Below are positions 27,401-39,400 of a DNA stretch of 64,000 nt, piece by piece; within the stretch, counting starts at the first letter, position 1, and every line of letters begins with the position of its first letter. The position numbers were made by a program, and so were the translations under genes. Source of the stretch: Ifrita kowaldi (Eukaryota > Chordata > Aves > Passeriformes > Cinclosomatidae); the NCBI GenBank assembly GCA_013398055.1, contig VZRS01004393.1, positions 253,078 to 317,077 of the forward strand, read 5' to 3'. Under the pieces are notes generated by a model that was not told the DNA's origin, did no database searches, and saw only the letters and a program-made list of their open reading frames with translations.

Positions 27401-30400
27401 CCCTGGGGGCACCGGGCCGCGGGGAGCCGGGAGACTCCTCCGTGCGCCGAGGCTGAGGAGCCGCCCGGGGGGCTCCGCCGCAGCCCCGCAGCCACGGCCG
27501 CCGCTCTAAGGGCGGCACTTCCACCGCCCCCGCCTCCTCCTCCCGCCTCCTCCGCGGCGCGGATCTCCGGGCGGCGCAGCCCCACCCCTTCCCCGTGCGG
27601 GGAGCGCCGGCGGCGGGGCGAGTAGCGGTCCTTTGTGTGCGGCGGCGGCGGCGGCATGTGAGTGCGGGCCGGGCCGGGTGGGGAGGCTGCGGGATCGGCT
27701 CCGCCGCTTCCCCTCGGAGAGCGGGACAGGCGCCCGCCCGCCCCTCCCTGCACCCCCGCGGGCTCCGGCGCCCGTCTCGGGCCTCCGTGGTGCCCGAGGG
27801 GGAAGCGAGCGGGCGGCGGCGCTGCGAGCCTTTTCTCATCTGGTGTCTGTCGTGTTGCCGCAGGCTGGCCCGGGTGACCGTCCTCCATGACTGCCTGGGC
27901 TGCAGGACCTTCGAGCTGCCGCCGTCCGCGGCCGTGCGGGACGTGAAGAGGCGGATCGACGCGGAGGCCGGGCTGCCCGCCGCCGAGCAGCGGCTGTGGC
28001 ACCGCGGCAGAGAGGTGAGGGGCGTGCGGGGGCCTCTCGCAGCGCCGGGCTGCGGGAAGTCCCCGCCCGGCTGCTCTCGTGTCACGCGTGGGCAGCGCGG
28101 TGTGCGCGTGTCCGTGGGTGTTCCTCTCGTGGGAAGCACGGAGGTCGTTTGGACGGCCCTCATACCGCTCTTGATGGTGCCAGCTTTTATTACCTGCGTT
28201 TTTGTGTCTTTTTTTTCTTCTTTTTTTTCCTTTCCCTGATGTTCTCCGTGTGTTTTATCCTAATTTCTTTGGGGAGTTGTTGGGGGGAGCAGAAATTCAC
28301 CTGAGAGTGCTGATGTGCTTGTTCTGCCCTACTGCCACGCTGGTCAGTTTCAAGACCAGAGCTGACATCACAGTGAGATGAAAGTGACAAGTTAAAAACT
28401 GAGGTCTGGGCACGGGAGACAGTCGGATGAATGAATGAATGACCTTGTTCTGTTGAAGGCATCAACCTGGTGTCAGTCTTTCAATACTGCTTGGTGTGCA
28501 TCCGGCTGCGCTCTTGGGAAATGGGAACCTGGAGACCTGGTGGGATGGGATGAGTACAGGCAAGAAGGGGAGAGAGAGGAGGTTGGAAATTAGTGTTAAA
28601 TAGGGCAACGGGACTTGCAAATGCATAGAGAAGAGAGGGCTCTAGGGAAACCTTATTGTGGCCTTTCCAGATATAATGGGGCCTTACAAGAAAGACGGAA
28701 AGAAAGTTTCTACCAAGGCCTGAAGTGATAGGACAAGGGGCAATGGTTTTAAACTGAAAGAGGGTAAGTTTAGGTTGGGCATGAAGAAATTTTTTAGGAT
28801 TAGGGTGATAAGACACTGAAAGTTTCCCAGAGAAGTTGTGGGTACCCCATGACTGGAAATGCTGATGATCAGGCTGGATGAAGCTTTGAGAGACCTGATC
28901 TAATTCCTGTTCATGGCCATGGTGGGAGGGGGGAGTTGGACTACATGATCTTCAAATGTCCCATTCCAACCCAAGTCATTCTATGATACAAGGAAACATA
29001 TAGGTGTTGGTTCTATTTCTTAGGTAGCTTTTAAGAACCTGGGGAAAAGAAGTAGTCTTTGAGGGCTCAGGTTTGAAGCAAACTTCCTGTGTAGTTTATC
29101 TTTTGTTTTCTTGTCTGATTTTGTGTGTCCTTGGTTTTGTTTTCGCCAGGCCTTCCTGTTTTGGAGGGCAAACTCTGTATCACTTTCTAAAATTTGCCTG
29201 GAAGCAAAGATCTGACTAGCACAGAAAACTTATCTTTTGCAGGGAACAGTCAGTAAGCAGACTGTAATTGCTCTTCTGTTTGTTTGGGTTATTTTTTATA
29301 ATAAACTAGAATTTATATGGGAATATTTATTCTGTACTGTAGCAAATTTGAAAATCCTTTATAAACTTTTGAACTCCTGTTTATTGGGATCAAATTCTTT
29401 TTTAGTTGTCTGACTAGTAGAATATTAATCCGTAAATCTTTTTTTTTTCCCATTAGAACTGTTATGTGCAATTTATAGATGTTAAGTAAAATCCAGTACC
29501 TCTTTCTCTCATAGTTCTTTACAGTGTTAAATTATTGATCTGGATCTATTCAATGTCCTAGTTTCTAGTGGTGTTTTGGTACAATAATTGTAACTTAGAA
29601 TATTCGGTTACTCTATCCCTTTGATGCTTGGTGATAGTTTACAGCATTCCGTGGATTGTTTTTCATTTTAGTGATTTCAGAGTAGCTATACCCAATTTTA
29701 TGTCTTGAGAAAGTTCAACTCAAGTACAATATTTCTGCAGTTTTTTGATAAACCCACTGTTGTTTTAATCACTATTTAAAATTGGTATAAGTAAAAAAGT
29801 ATGTAAGGTTTTTTTCTTACTGATGTTATTAAATAATGATTACATACTCTGGACTAGGGCTGTCTTTTGCTTATTAAATGTAGTTAGATTGTGAGCATCT
29901 ATGTCTGTGTAAACACCAACTGCTTCCTAGTGATTTGTTTTTACCCATCAAAGTGAGGAAGTAGTCCCAAAATTTGCTGTAAACTGAGACTAATATAATC
30001 ATATAGTTTGACATAATAACATTTTAATAGAGATTCTAATTAGTACAGTGGCCTTCTAATTCTGCATTTGTTGTTGTTGCACGCAGGATAACATATGAGT
30101 TTTGTAGCAACACTTAGTATATGAATGAGACACACATCATATGAAATAAGAATTGCAGCAAAACCATTATGTGCTGTGATTACTGAATAGTTTTCCCAAT
30201 GGCTGCTAAGGAATGTGTTGCTTAGTTTGCCTCAGTTTCTCGGTGATGTTCCTGGTGAGTCCACTGGAGGTTGGATTAGGTGACTTTCAGTGGTTCCTTC
30301 AGCCTTGATCATGCTGTGATAGATCTACGTGTAGAGGTAATGGGGGATGAGGCTGTCAGGTTCTTCAGGGGTGTTTCTCTGACGTACTTTTGTCTCTACA

Positions 30401-33400
30401 CATTGTGTCTTGCTAGCTGCTTTGAGCTGATATTGCTTAGTTTAAGCCCCCTATGAAATTGCATACCCAGATGTACTTGTGGAGTACAGACTATGTACTT
30501 CCTGTATATGTTAATTTTTTTTTATGGGCATTCACCTTAGAACAATAATGCTTTAGTTTTATGCTTCCAGAACTTCCCTGCATTCTAAACTTTTTCAAAT
30601 GTACAAACAAGAGGCCATGGCTTGCTCTTAGTATGCTTCTATAGGCATTTTTTCCACCTGATTTGTTTTGGTCCTGTTACTAACAAACTGAAACTTCTGA
30701 CCAAGATCTGTCTTATTTTTTCCTTCAGTTGTCTGATGGTATCAAGATTGTGGATCTTCAGAAGTCTCAAAATCAAGTTTTTCTGAAGCTTCAGTCGAAA
30801 GGGTTGAAAGGAGGAGGTATGGAAAATACTTGTCTCTGTTTATAAACTGGAAGCTCAAAGCATTTTCTGATGCAACATGGAGTTAATTGAAATTTTTATC
30901 TTCTTTAAATGTGAAGCAATTATTTTTCATGTAAGTCCTAGGTTTGTCTCTTGTTCTTTTCATTCCGCTTTAGAAAAATTAGGCTTCTCTTTTTAAGTGC
31001 TTTGGTGGTTTTTTTCTTTGTAATATAATGTGTAGAAGTTAGATTATTGCTGGCCTTTGGAATCAATAAGACTTGCCTTTCAGTAGTGTTGTAGCTGCCT
31101 TGTCTTATATAAAATAAGCTGAATACTTGAAAACAATTCAGATACTGAAAGGATATCTTTTCAGTAACCACCATGTAAAAAAATATAACACTGGTAAAAA
31201 TCTCTGGATTTCTTCTGTTGTTTTTAGGGGTTTTTCTTTGATAGTTTGGTTTTCTTTTGATTCTGTCTGTTATTTACATTTTTATTAAAGAAAACTGAAG
31301 GCGTATCTTTTCATATGGTGTCTTGATAACTGAATATCTTCAGAAATGCTCTAATTAAAATCTGTCATAATTATTTCATTTGGCTGCTAGCATTAATATT
31401 CTTCTCACAATAACTTTATTGTAAGGCAATGAAATAAATGCTAATGGGATGGTAGGATGAAGAAGGAAACTGTTCTTTTCATGCAGATATTTTATTTGGT
31501 ATCACAAAATACTATATTTCTTAGCCTGTTCAAGCCATGAATATACTGGATTATGGATTTTTGGTGACAGAGGGAAGTTTGTATATTAGCCAGAAGTTCA
31601 TGTTCACATTCTCTAGAACCTGAAGTGATTAGAAATCACCTATAAAAATGGACTTAACGGTTCTATGATATCAAATTCAAAATCTATGATATCACTTTTC
31701 TTTCTGTCATTCTTGACTGCTTGCTCTGATGTTTTGCTGTGTGTAGGCTATGGTAGACTAAATAAAAAGAATTTTACTTTTCCACCATGTGAGTATATAA
31801 AGTGTAGTGGCCCTAAGAAATCTTTCATGGGAAAGAAAAACTGTCACCGTATTTTTGTGCCTAGAAATGGAGATTTTCTTAGAGATTTCACTGTAAGCAG
31901 TCTATGTCTAGATAAAGTGCTTAATTTTTCCTGGCCCACAGTTCCAACGTAAGTCAATCTAAAACATCTGAAGGTTTTAGTATCAGCCTTTTGTGTTCAT
32001 TCTGGAGTCTTTCAGTTCAGAGATTTTTCCTTACAGCAGATGAATCAAGAAATGCCCTGAATTTCTAACTTGGAAGTGCATGGTCCGTAGGACCAAGCAC
32101 ATGGGTTGCTCAAGTACTTTGAATATCATCCACGTCCCCTTTGTGTTCATTCATTGCTGGTGTCTTTCATATGATCACAGAATAATTCATGTTGGAAGGG
32201 ACATCAGGAGGTTTTTACTCCAGCCTGCTGCTCAAAGTGTGGCCAGCTCTGAGGTCAGACCAGGTTGCTTGAGGGTTGATCTGGTTGAGCTTGCAAAGCC
32301 TCAGAGGATGGAGACTGCACAGGCTCTCTGGGCTCCTAAGTGCTTGTCTGCCCTTATGGCAGAACAAGTTTGTCCTTGAACTTTGTGGTACCAGTTTTGT
32401 GTTAAATATGACCAGCTTTAATACTCAAGAAAAATCAGTTCAGCCTTTGATAAGATGCAGTAAATAATGATCTATAGCCAGAGTAATTGTTGTGACATAC
32501 ATAGAGCAGCTCTGCTCTTAGACTGAAAGAGAACAAAGGCTATCTTCATTCCTATCACTTAAAAGTTATTTGTCTGGTTTTGTGGTTCCCATGGTGAATG
32601 AAATGTGTTGTTTAAACACTTCCACCTGCCTGCCCAACTTAGAGAAGATTAGTTTCTTGATTTTAGATAGTTTCTGTTTATCAGTTCACCTTATTTTGGA
32701 AGTATGCATATTGCATATTGACTTTCATATACTTCTGTATACTGTAAAATTAACAAAAGTTATAAAATATTTCATGCTGATTCAGCTGTCAGTTGCAATT
32801 TCTTGCTTATTTTTCCATTGATGCCGTTAAGTTACTTTAAATAAAGTGACACAAGAAAATTTTAAAGACAAAATATTTCATATTTTTACTTGATGCTTTC
32901 TCAGCAGATAGGACTCCTATTTGTCCTCTTTTTTCTACTTTGCTTTTTTCCCATGTGTTTTATTCCAGAATATACATAATATGTGTGTTTGAATCTGCGT
33001 GCTTCATAAACACACGTATATGCAGAAGAGAGGGAGAGAATCATTACTTGTTAATAGTTTTAAAATGAAGCTTTAAATGGGGCATCGTTAGGGTCTGTTT
33101 TCCTTGTGAGGATTGCATCATTGCTATTTTGTTTGAAGCACATGTTTTAGAGTTTGGTTTAGGGAGCTGCCCTTTAGCCTCAAACTGGAGTTTGAATTGA
33201 AGAGTACTGAACCTTTCGTTTTGTGATAGACTTTTTCTCTTGGAGCAGATGTTCATAATGCTTGGACTCTTTTCCCTCCAGGGTTAGGCTCTGGGAACAC
33301 CAAAACTGGCACCAGGTCCATGCCCAGAGTATGTCAGAACAGGAAGTGTACACTAGAAGCTACACTTCTGTGCCTGTGTGTAGCTGTCAGTAGGGATCAT

Positions 33401-36400
33401 CACTGGCTGTAAAAGAGTTTAGAGCCACTGCTGCCCTGGAACACTGTTCTGCTACTTAAAAAATAGTAGTCCTTTAGAAATTCCTACTTTTGAACATCAA
33501 ATAGTTGGAATTGTGGTATAACTGTTGCAAAGACTTAGCCCCCAAATGTATTTCATCTAGATATGAAACAGCTCATTGACTTTAACATCAAAACTGCTGT
33601 TTTGCTTTTTTTAATTAAAAGATTTATAATTTATAAGATTTATATAGTATTCTCACAGTTGATTTTGGAAGGACAAGATTTTACAGTAAGTTACAATTAG
33701 GCCTTAAGTTAGAGTAAAGAAATTATTTAAGTTCGCAGTAATTGTTTAGTGGTTTTTTTTTTTTTAATCTGAAATTAGGTGCATAGTAGCATAATGCACA
33801 GGTTTTTAAAAAAATTATATTTTTGGTTTTAGGTCGTTTTGGACAAACAACTCCACCACTTGTTGATTTTCTTAAGGATATATTAAGAAGATACCCAGAG
33901 GGAGGACAGATTCTTAAGGTAGACAATAAATAGCATTTTTAACAGTTATTTAATATGCATGACAGAATACCAAAGTTTAACACTTTCCAGCAAATCTTAT
34001 GGTTGTTTTATCTTATATTCACTGTAGTACAGGAGATACACGTTTCCATTTATGTGGACAAGGCAAATCGAGTTGTGTGTTTTTGTGTGGTTTTTGTTTG
34101 TTTTTTTTTCTTTAACCATTTCTGAGTTTGCTCAGTAGAAGATGATTTGTGTGATATATCATAGCTTCCTATGCTAATATCTGAAAATGGTAGTTTGATT
34201 TTTTTTCTTTAAGAGCATCTGGGGTGATTAGTTGGATGTTAAACTTCTCATCCAGCATGCTTCATCACATGGGTGGTAGGAACTTAGTTTTCTTAGTGTA
34301 TGGGAATACTAGGTTCTAACTAATGGATTTTGGTACAGATATGTGTTATCTATCTATACATACATATATACAAAACACAAAATACAAATGTTGACAGTTG
34401 ATGACAGTTCCTGATGTCTGTTGTCTTGTTTGCAGCCATGGAACTAGAAGCTGATTATGCTTAGTGGGAATGCCCAAGATAAGCTTATCTTCAACTGTTT
34501 TGGCAAACTGCTTCCTGGATGTGTTCTGAGCAGTGTCTGTAGATGGGAGGGGTGCTTACATTTTTATTATTTCTCAGTACTAGTTGCATCTGTAAAATGC
34601 ATTTGAATTAAGAAGGGTTCAGACCTCCTCAACATTTGAAACCCAAACTTTCATTCCAACATGAAGAAATAAGGTAATGTCCTTAGAAATCAGATAGGTA
34701 AATCTAAAAGTAGAAATGATGCTATTTTCATAGTTTACAATTTAGGGTTAACAGATTGTTAGGGAGAGATTACTACCAGGAATTTTTCTGATACCTTAAA
34801 ATTTATTTCAGTGTTTTGATTCTTCAGATACAATGCTGTTACAGCTGAGTGTAGCAGTTACCCTATGTGCCACAGCATGAATGCAAGTCTGACTACATGG
34901 TGATTTCCATACTTAATATTTAGTATTTCTGGAGACTTTGGGCTATCTTTCTGTGTCTTCATGAAGGACTGTCATGATTATTCTTTTAGAAGAAGAACTG
35001 CGTATAAATATCTTGTAAAGATTCTTTAAACATTTGCTATTTATGCTTAACTTTAGATATATCTCATAATACTTTAAAATTATGTAGAAGTGACAATATA
35101 ATATGCGTTACAGACTGAACATACTGTCACAAACTGCAAAATCAAAGAGTTATAATTTTGGAACCAGATATTAGATAACAGTGAGGTTATTTTAGTCTCA
35201 ACAGTATATTTGAATGCAACCTAATCTGAAATACTTGCTGCTAGTTGATGCATTTTTTAAGGACAAGTTCACCTTGCTATCAAGTCTTTTATGCATAACT
35301 GAATGAAATTATGTCTAAGAATACATTGCATGTGATGTATCTCTGTTGCTTTTCAATTCAGCTGAAATACTTGCTTATGCCAAGCTTGCACACACCCACA
35401 TAAACATACACACGTGTTTATGTGTCTGGAGCCCTGACACACGGGGATGATTCAGTGTAAACAGAGCATTGTGTGAGGCTGTAATCCCATAGGTATTTAT
35501 AATCACGCTTACGTGTCTGCTGTTGATGAGAACGGGACTGAATAGGCATATTTTATTAATGGTTGTGTTTACAGAACTAGTTTACTGACGTTTTAGTTTT
35601 CCATAGCTCTCACCACTACTAGTACTATTTAACAAATACTCAATCTTAATAAAAGCCTCTTTCCAGTCTGTGGGTTTAAATCAACAGGGGCACTGCTCTG
35701 TTGGTTCATGGCTTAGGGAGCTACTGGTCAGAACTGTTCTGCAGCCCTTTGTCAAAGGGGTTTAGAAGTGTGAGCATCGTGGCCCTTGAATGGTTGGTTC
35801 ATGCTGTGAAATGTTAACCTGAACCTAATTCAGTTGACGTAAAGAAGAGTGCTGTGTATTACCCTTTTGTGGATGGTTGCCTCACTGTTGTTGTACAACT
35901 GTTTGTAAAGGCTTAACAATACACTTTGATAAGTATGAAAATTCTTTTTTTTCCTTCTCACATTTGCGTTGTTTTTAGACTTCTACAGCTCTGATTCAGG
36001 GTAATATAGTAGTAACAGTTTAATAGCTTATTTCTCAACTTTGTGACTGCTTTTGCGTGGTATTTGAGCTCCAAATTCAAATGACATTTATAGTATTTGT
36101 CTGATATTTGTTTTATAAGGATACCTATTCTCATGCAGGTAAACTGGATAAAACCATTTTGGTTGAAAAGTATGAAAACAATTGAACTTGAGACAATTGC
36201 TTATTATTTTCTATTCTTGAAGTTCAAAAGCCATTGCTAGAATACGCATTATACTTTGTTTTGGGTTTTTTTTTTTCTGCCTCAGGAGCTGATACAGAAT
36301 GCAGAAGATGCTGGTGCCACAGAGGTTAGGTTTCTATATGATGAAACTCAGTATGGAACAGAAACGTTATGGTCAAAGGACATGGCACAATATCAGGGTA

Positions 36401-39400
36401 AATGTAATTTTTGTTAAATGTGGCCATTGTTCTTCAATATGCATGTTGTTTGGGGTTAGCTGTCCTGGCTGTGTCCCCTTTCAGCTCCTTATGCACCCCT
36501 AGCCCACTTGCTGTTTGGGCCACATGAGAAGCAGAAAAGGCCTTGGCTCTGTGTAAGCCCTGCTCAATGATAACTAAAACACCCCTGTGTTAGCATCACT
36601 GTTTCCAGCACAAATCCAAAATACAGCCCCCAGCTACCATGAAGCCCAAGCCAGCACACCAGTTCTTGAGGTAAAGATGACCATAGCTCTTTACATTTCA
36701 GAATTGTCCAGGCAGTTCAGTTTTCTTCCCTGTCCTTTTTCTCTTGCCCTTACGCCCAGCTTTGCTCCATGTTGCCTGCATACTGCAAATACAGCTTCTT
36801 GAAACTTTAACATCATTTTACATCATTTACTATGGCTTTGTGAGATAAAGGTCAGTTATGTATTTAACAAGAAAATTAGTTTGCATAGTCATCCTGAAAG
36901 GCATTCAGTTGTGATTTGAAGATTTCAATGATGGATGATCCACTACTTCTTTCTTCTGGCTTCTTTCAGTCATTAATCAGCCTTATTATGTCTTCTAATG
37001 TGAATTTGTCTGTCTTACCTTCTAGACACAGGCTATTGTTATATCTTGCCTTATATTCCCTTCCAGTGGAGGTATCTTTAGACTGTGACTAGTACATTTT
37101 TCAGACATCTTTTTGATAGACTGAACAGATTGAGTTTAAGTCTTGTGCCACATGGCACTTTTTTCAGAAGTTTCGTTGTTTTCTGCTTTTTGTTCAGTTT
37201 TTCAGAATCATTCTTTTAAAATGTGGATGAGAGAATTAAATACCACATCAGAATATAAATCTAACTACCATGTACAGAGGTAAATTCATCTCCTTGCTTT
37301 TGCTTTTGCATTTTGCTTTTTTCATTACTAGTCATAATTTGATGTCAGCTTAAGTCATAGCTTCCCCATTCGATTTGCACATGCATACCTCAAAGAAATG
37401 ATTTATCAGATCTGTGACTTCATTTCCTAGAAATTTTAAACATTAAATAGTTTTCTTCTGACATCTTCTTAACTCTTTCCTGTTTATTATAGGGCCAGCA
37501 TTTTATGCGTACAATGATGCCATTTTCACCCCTGAAGACTGGCATGGTATACAGGAAATAGCAAGAAGCAGGAAGAAAGATGATCCCCTGAAAGTTGGAA
37601 GATTTGGAATTGGCTTTAATTCAGTTTATCATATAACAGGTACTCTTAGTAGTTATTTTAAAAAGAAAACGTAGAAGTTTTAAATAGTTAAATTACTTTA
37701 GATATTCACAAACATTTAATATTTTCTCTATAATGCATTTTAAAATTAGTACATGGCTAGATTTTCTTATGAAGCATTCCTATTTTTCTGCAATCCTATA
37801 AGGTATCTATTTGATTTTGAATGTTTTTGAAGAAGATTGTTCTATTAGCATCATTATGTACTTCGTCCCTTATATTGAAATGAACATTCCTTTACACTGG
37901 TATTTCAATTGTACACTGCTGCTCATTTTATAGAGGCTCATAATGTATGGTAGATATCCAAGTAGAAATGTGAAAGTTCTACTCACTAGACTGAAACTCT
38001 TTTGCAGGTTCTTTGTATAATAAGTAGTGATTTTTATTTACTGCTAGAAAAGATATTATGTAATAGAGGTATATGCCCATTTACACTTGAAAGAGATAGT
38101 ACATACTGTTTCACAAGCAGGTAATATTCAGTCTTGAAACATATTATTCTCCCAGAATGTTTTATTGTGGTACAGAAGAAACATAAATAATGTTTACAGT
38201 CTCCACAGTTATAATAGTACAGAATAAGAGGCAAATTTTTGCTGATACAAAAATTTTTACACATGATATTTTTTTAGCAATATTTTGCCTAGCTCAGCAT
38301 GAATAAAATTAATACATTCAGTGGTTTGATAATTCTGGGAATTTGTGCTTTTAAATGTACGGGATTACTGTTTGCCAGCCTTCAAGATCTGCAAAGTATG
38401 AATCTAGTAGAACACACATGTAATAAATTAGTTGGTTTTTTTCTTGAAAATACTGGAAACATAAAAGTATACAGTTGAAAGAAATTGTATTTCCTGTTGC
38501 TCGCTGTCTGCTACAATTCAAATAGTTGGATGAGTAATTATATATTCAATTGCAGAATAGGTGTGTGCTTGTTTCTTCCCTGTCAGTAAGCACTGAGTTA
38601 TGTTATCAGACTCACAGAATCATGTAGGTTGCAAGAGACCTCTAAGAACATTGGGTCCAACTGTAAGCCTAATGGTACCAAGCCCGCTACTAAGCCATGT
38701 CCCCAAGGGTCATGTGTGTGTGTCATTTAAATACCTTCAGGGATGGTCACTCTGCCGTTTCCCTGGGCATTTTTGTTCATCACAGTTTTAGAATTTTTTG
38801 TTTCTTGCCTTTTTAGAGTTTGTTACTTAACACTGTATTTTTAAAGTATGTTGTTTTAGAATATTAATAATTGTTCGTTTTTATGTATACAGATGTCCCT
38901 AGCATCTTCAGTGGTGACCAGATTGGAATGCTTGATCCCCATCAAACCCTTTTTGGACCTCATGAGTCAGGCCAGTGTTGGAATCTAAAAGAAGATAGCA
39001 AGGAAATAAATGAACTTACGGACCAATTTGCACCTTTCATTGGTGTATTTGGCAGCACTAAGGAAACCTTTAAGAATGGAAACTTCCCTGGTACCTTTTT
39101 TCGTTTCCCACTTCGCCTGCAGCCTTCCCAACTGAGCAGCAATGTTTATGACAAACAGAAGGTTTTGGAGCTGTTTGAATCCTTCAGAGCAGATGCGGAC
39201 ACAGTATTGCTTTTCCTGAAGAGTGTTCAGGATGTTTCATTGCATGTTCGGGAAGCTGATGGAACGGAGAGGCTGGTTTTTAGAGTAACCGCCAGTGAGA
39301 ACAAGGCCTTGAAACACGAGAGACCCAATTCTATCAAAATCCTGGGAACTGCAATAAATCAGTATTGTAAGGGAGTTCCAAGCAATAGCATAACATGTGT

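Larger units (their letters stand above)
21403..27863 (+). other. SACS: SACS intron between start exon and ubiquitin-like exon
   Basis: Begins GTAAAA and ends GCCGCAG (6.46 kb). It holds the A-rich contig-end stretch, unique AT-rich DNA, an old CR1 (26410-26990) and most of the CpG island, including the candidate alternative first exon ending at 27657. No other gene is seen. Confidence 0.65.
27310..28110. promoter_or_regulatory. SACS: CpG island around the SACS ubiquitin-like exon; likely promoter
   Basis: An abrupt change from AT-rich DNA to very GC- and CpG-dense sequence, with several GGGCGG/CCGCCC-type Sp1-like sites (for example near 27508 and 27567), a (GGC)5 run at 27641-27655, and no TATA box visible. 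It covers a candidate exon ending at 27657 and the exon at 27864-28014. In birds such islands usually mark promoters. Here it lies about 6 kb downstream of the preferred start exon, so it may be an alternative or internal promoter, or the main promoter if the AT|G start is used. Confidence 0.75.
28015..30728 (+). other. SACS: SACS intron
   Basis: GTGAGG...TTCAG, 2.7 kb. It contains the end of the CpG island and two CR1 pieces (28625-28987; 30250-30325). Confidence 0.9.

Noticed and set aside
27327..28163. 278- and 222-residue antisense ORFs over the CpG island
   Set aside because: Arg/Pro/Gly-rich low-complexity frames caused by high GC content. They run antisense to the SACS exon and no domain is recognisable.
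27595..28239. 214-residue plus-strand ORF through the ubiquitin-like exon
   Set aside because: It includes both flanking introns read through and starts with GTG. Only 27864-28014 is sacsin.
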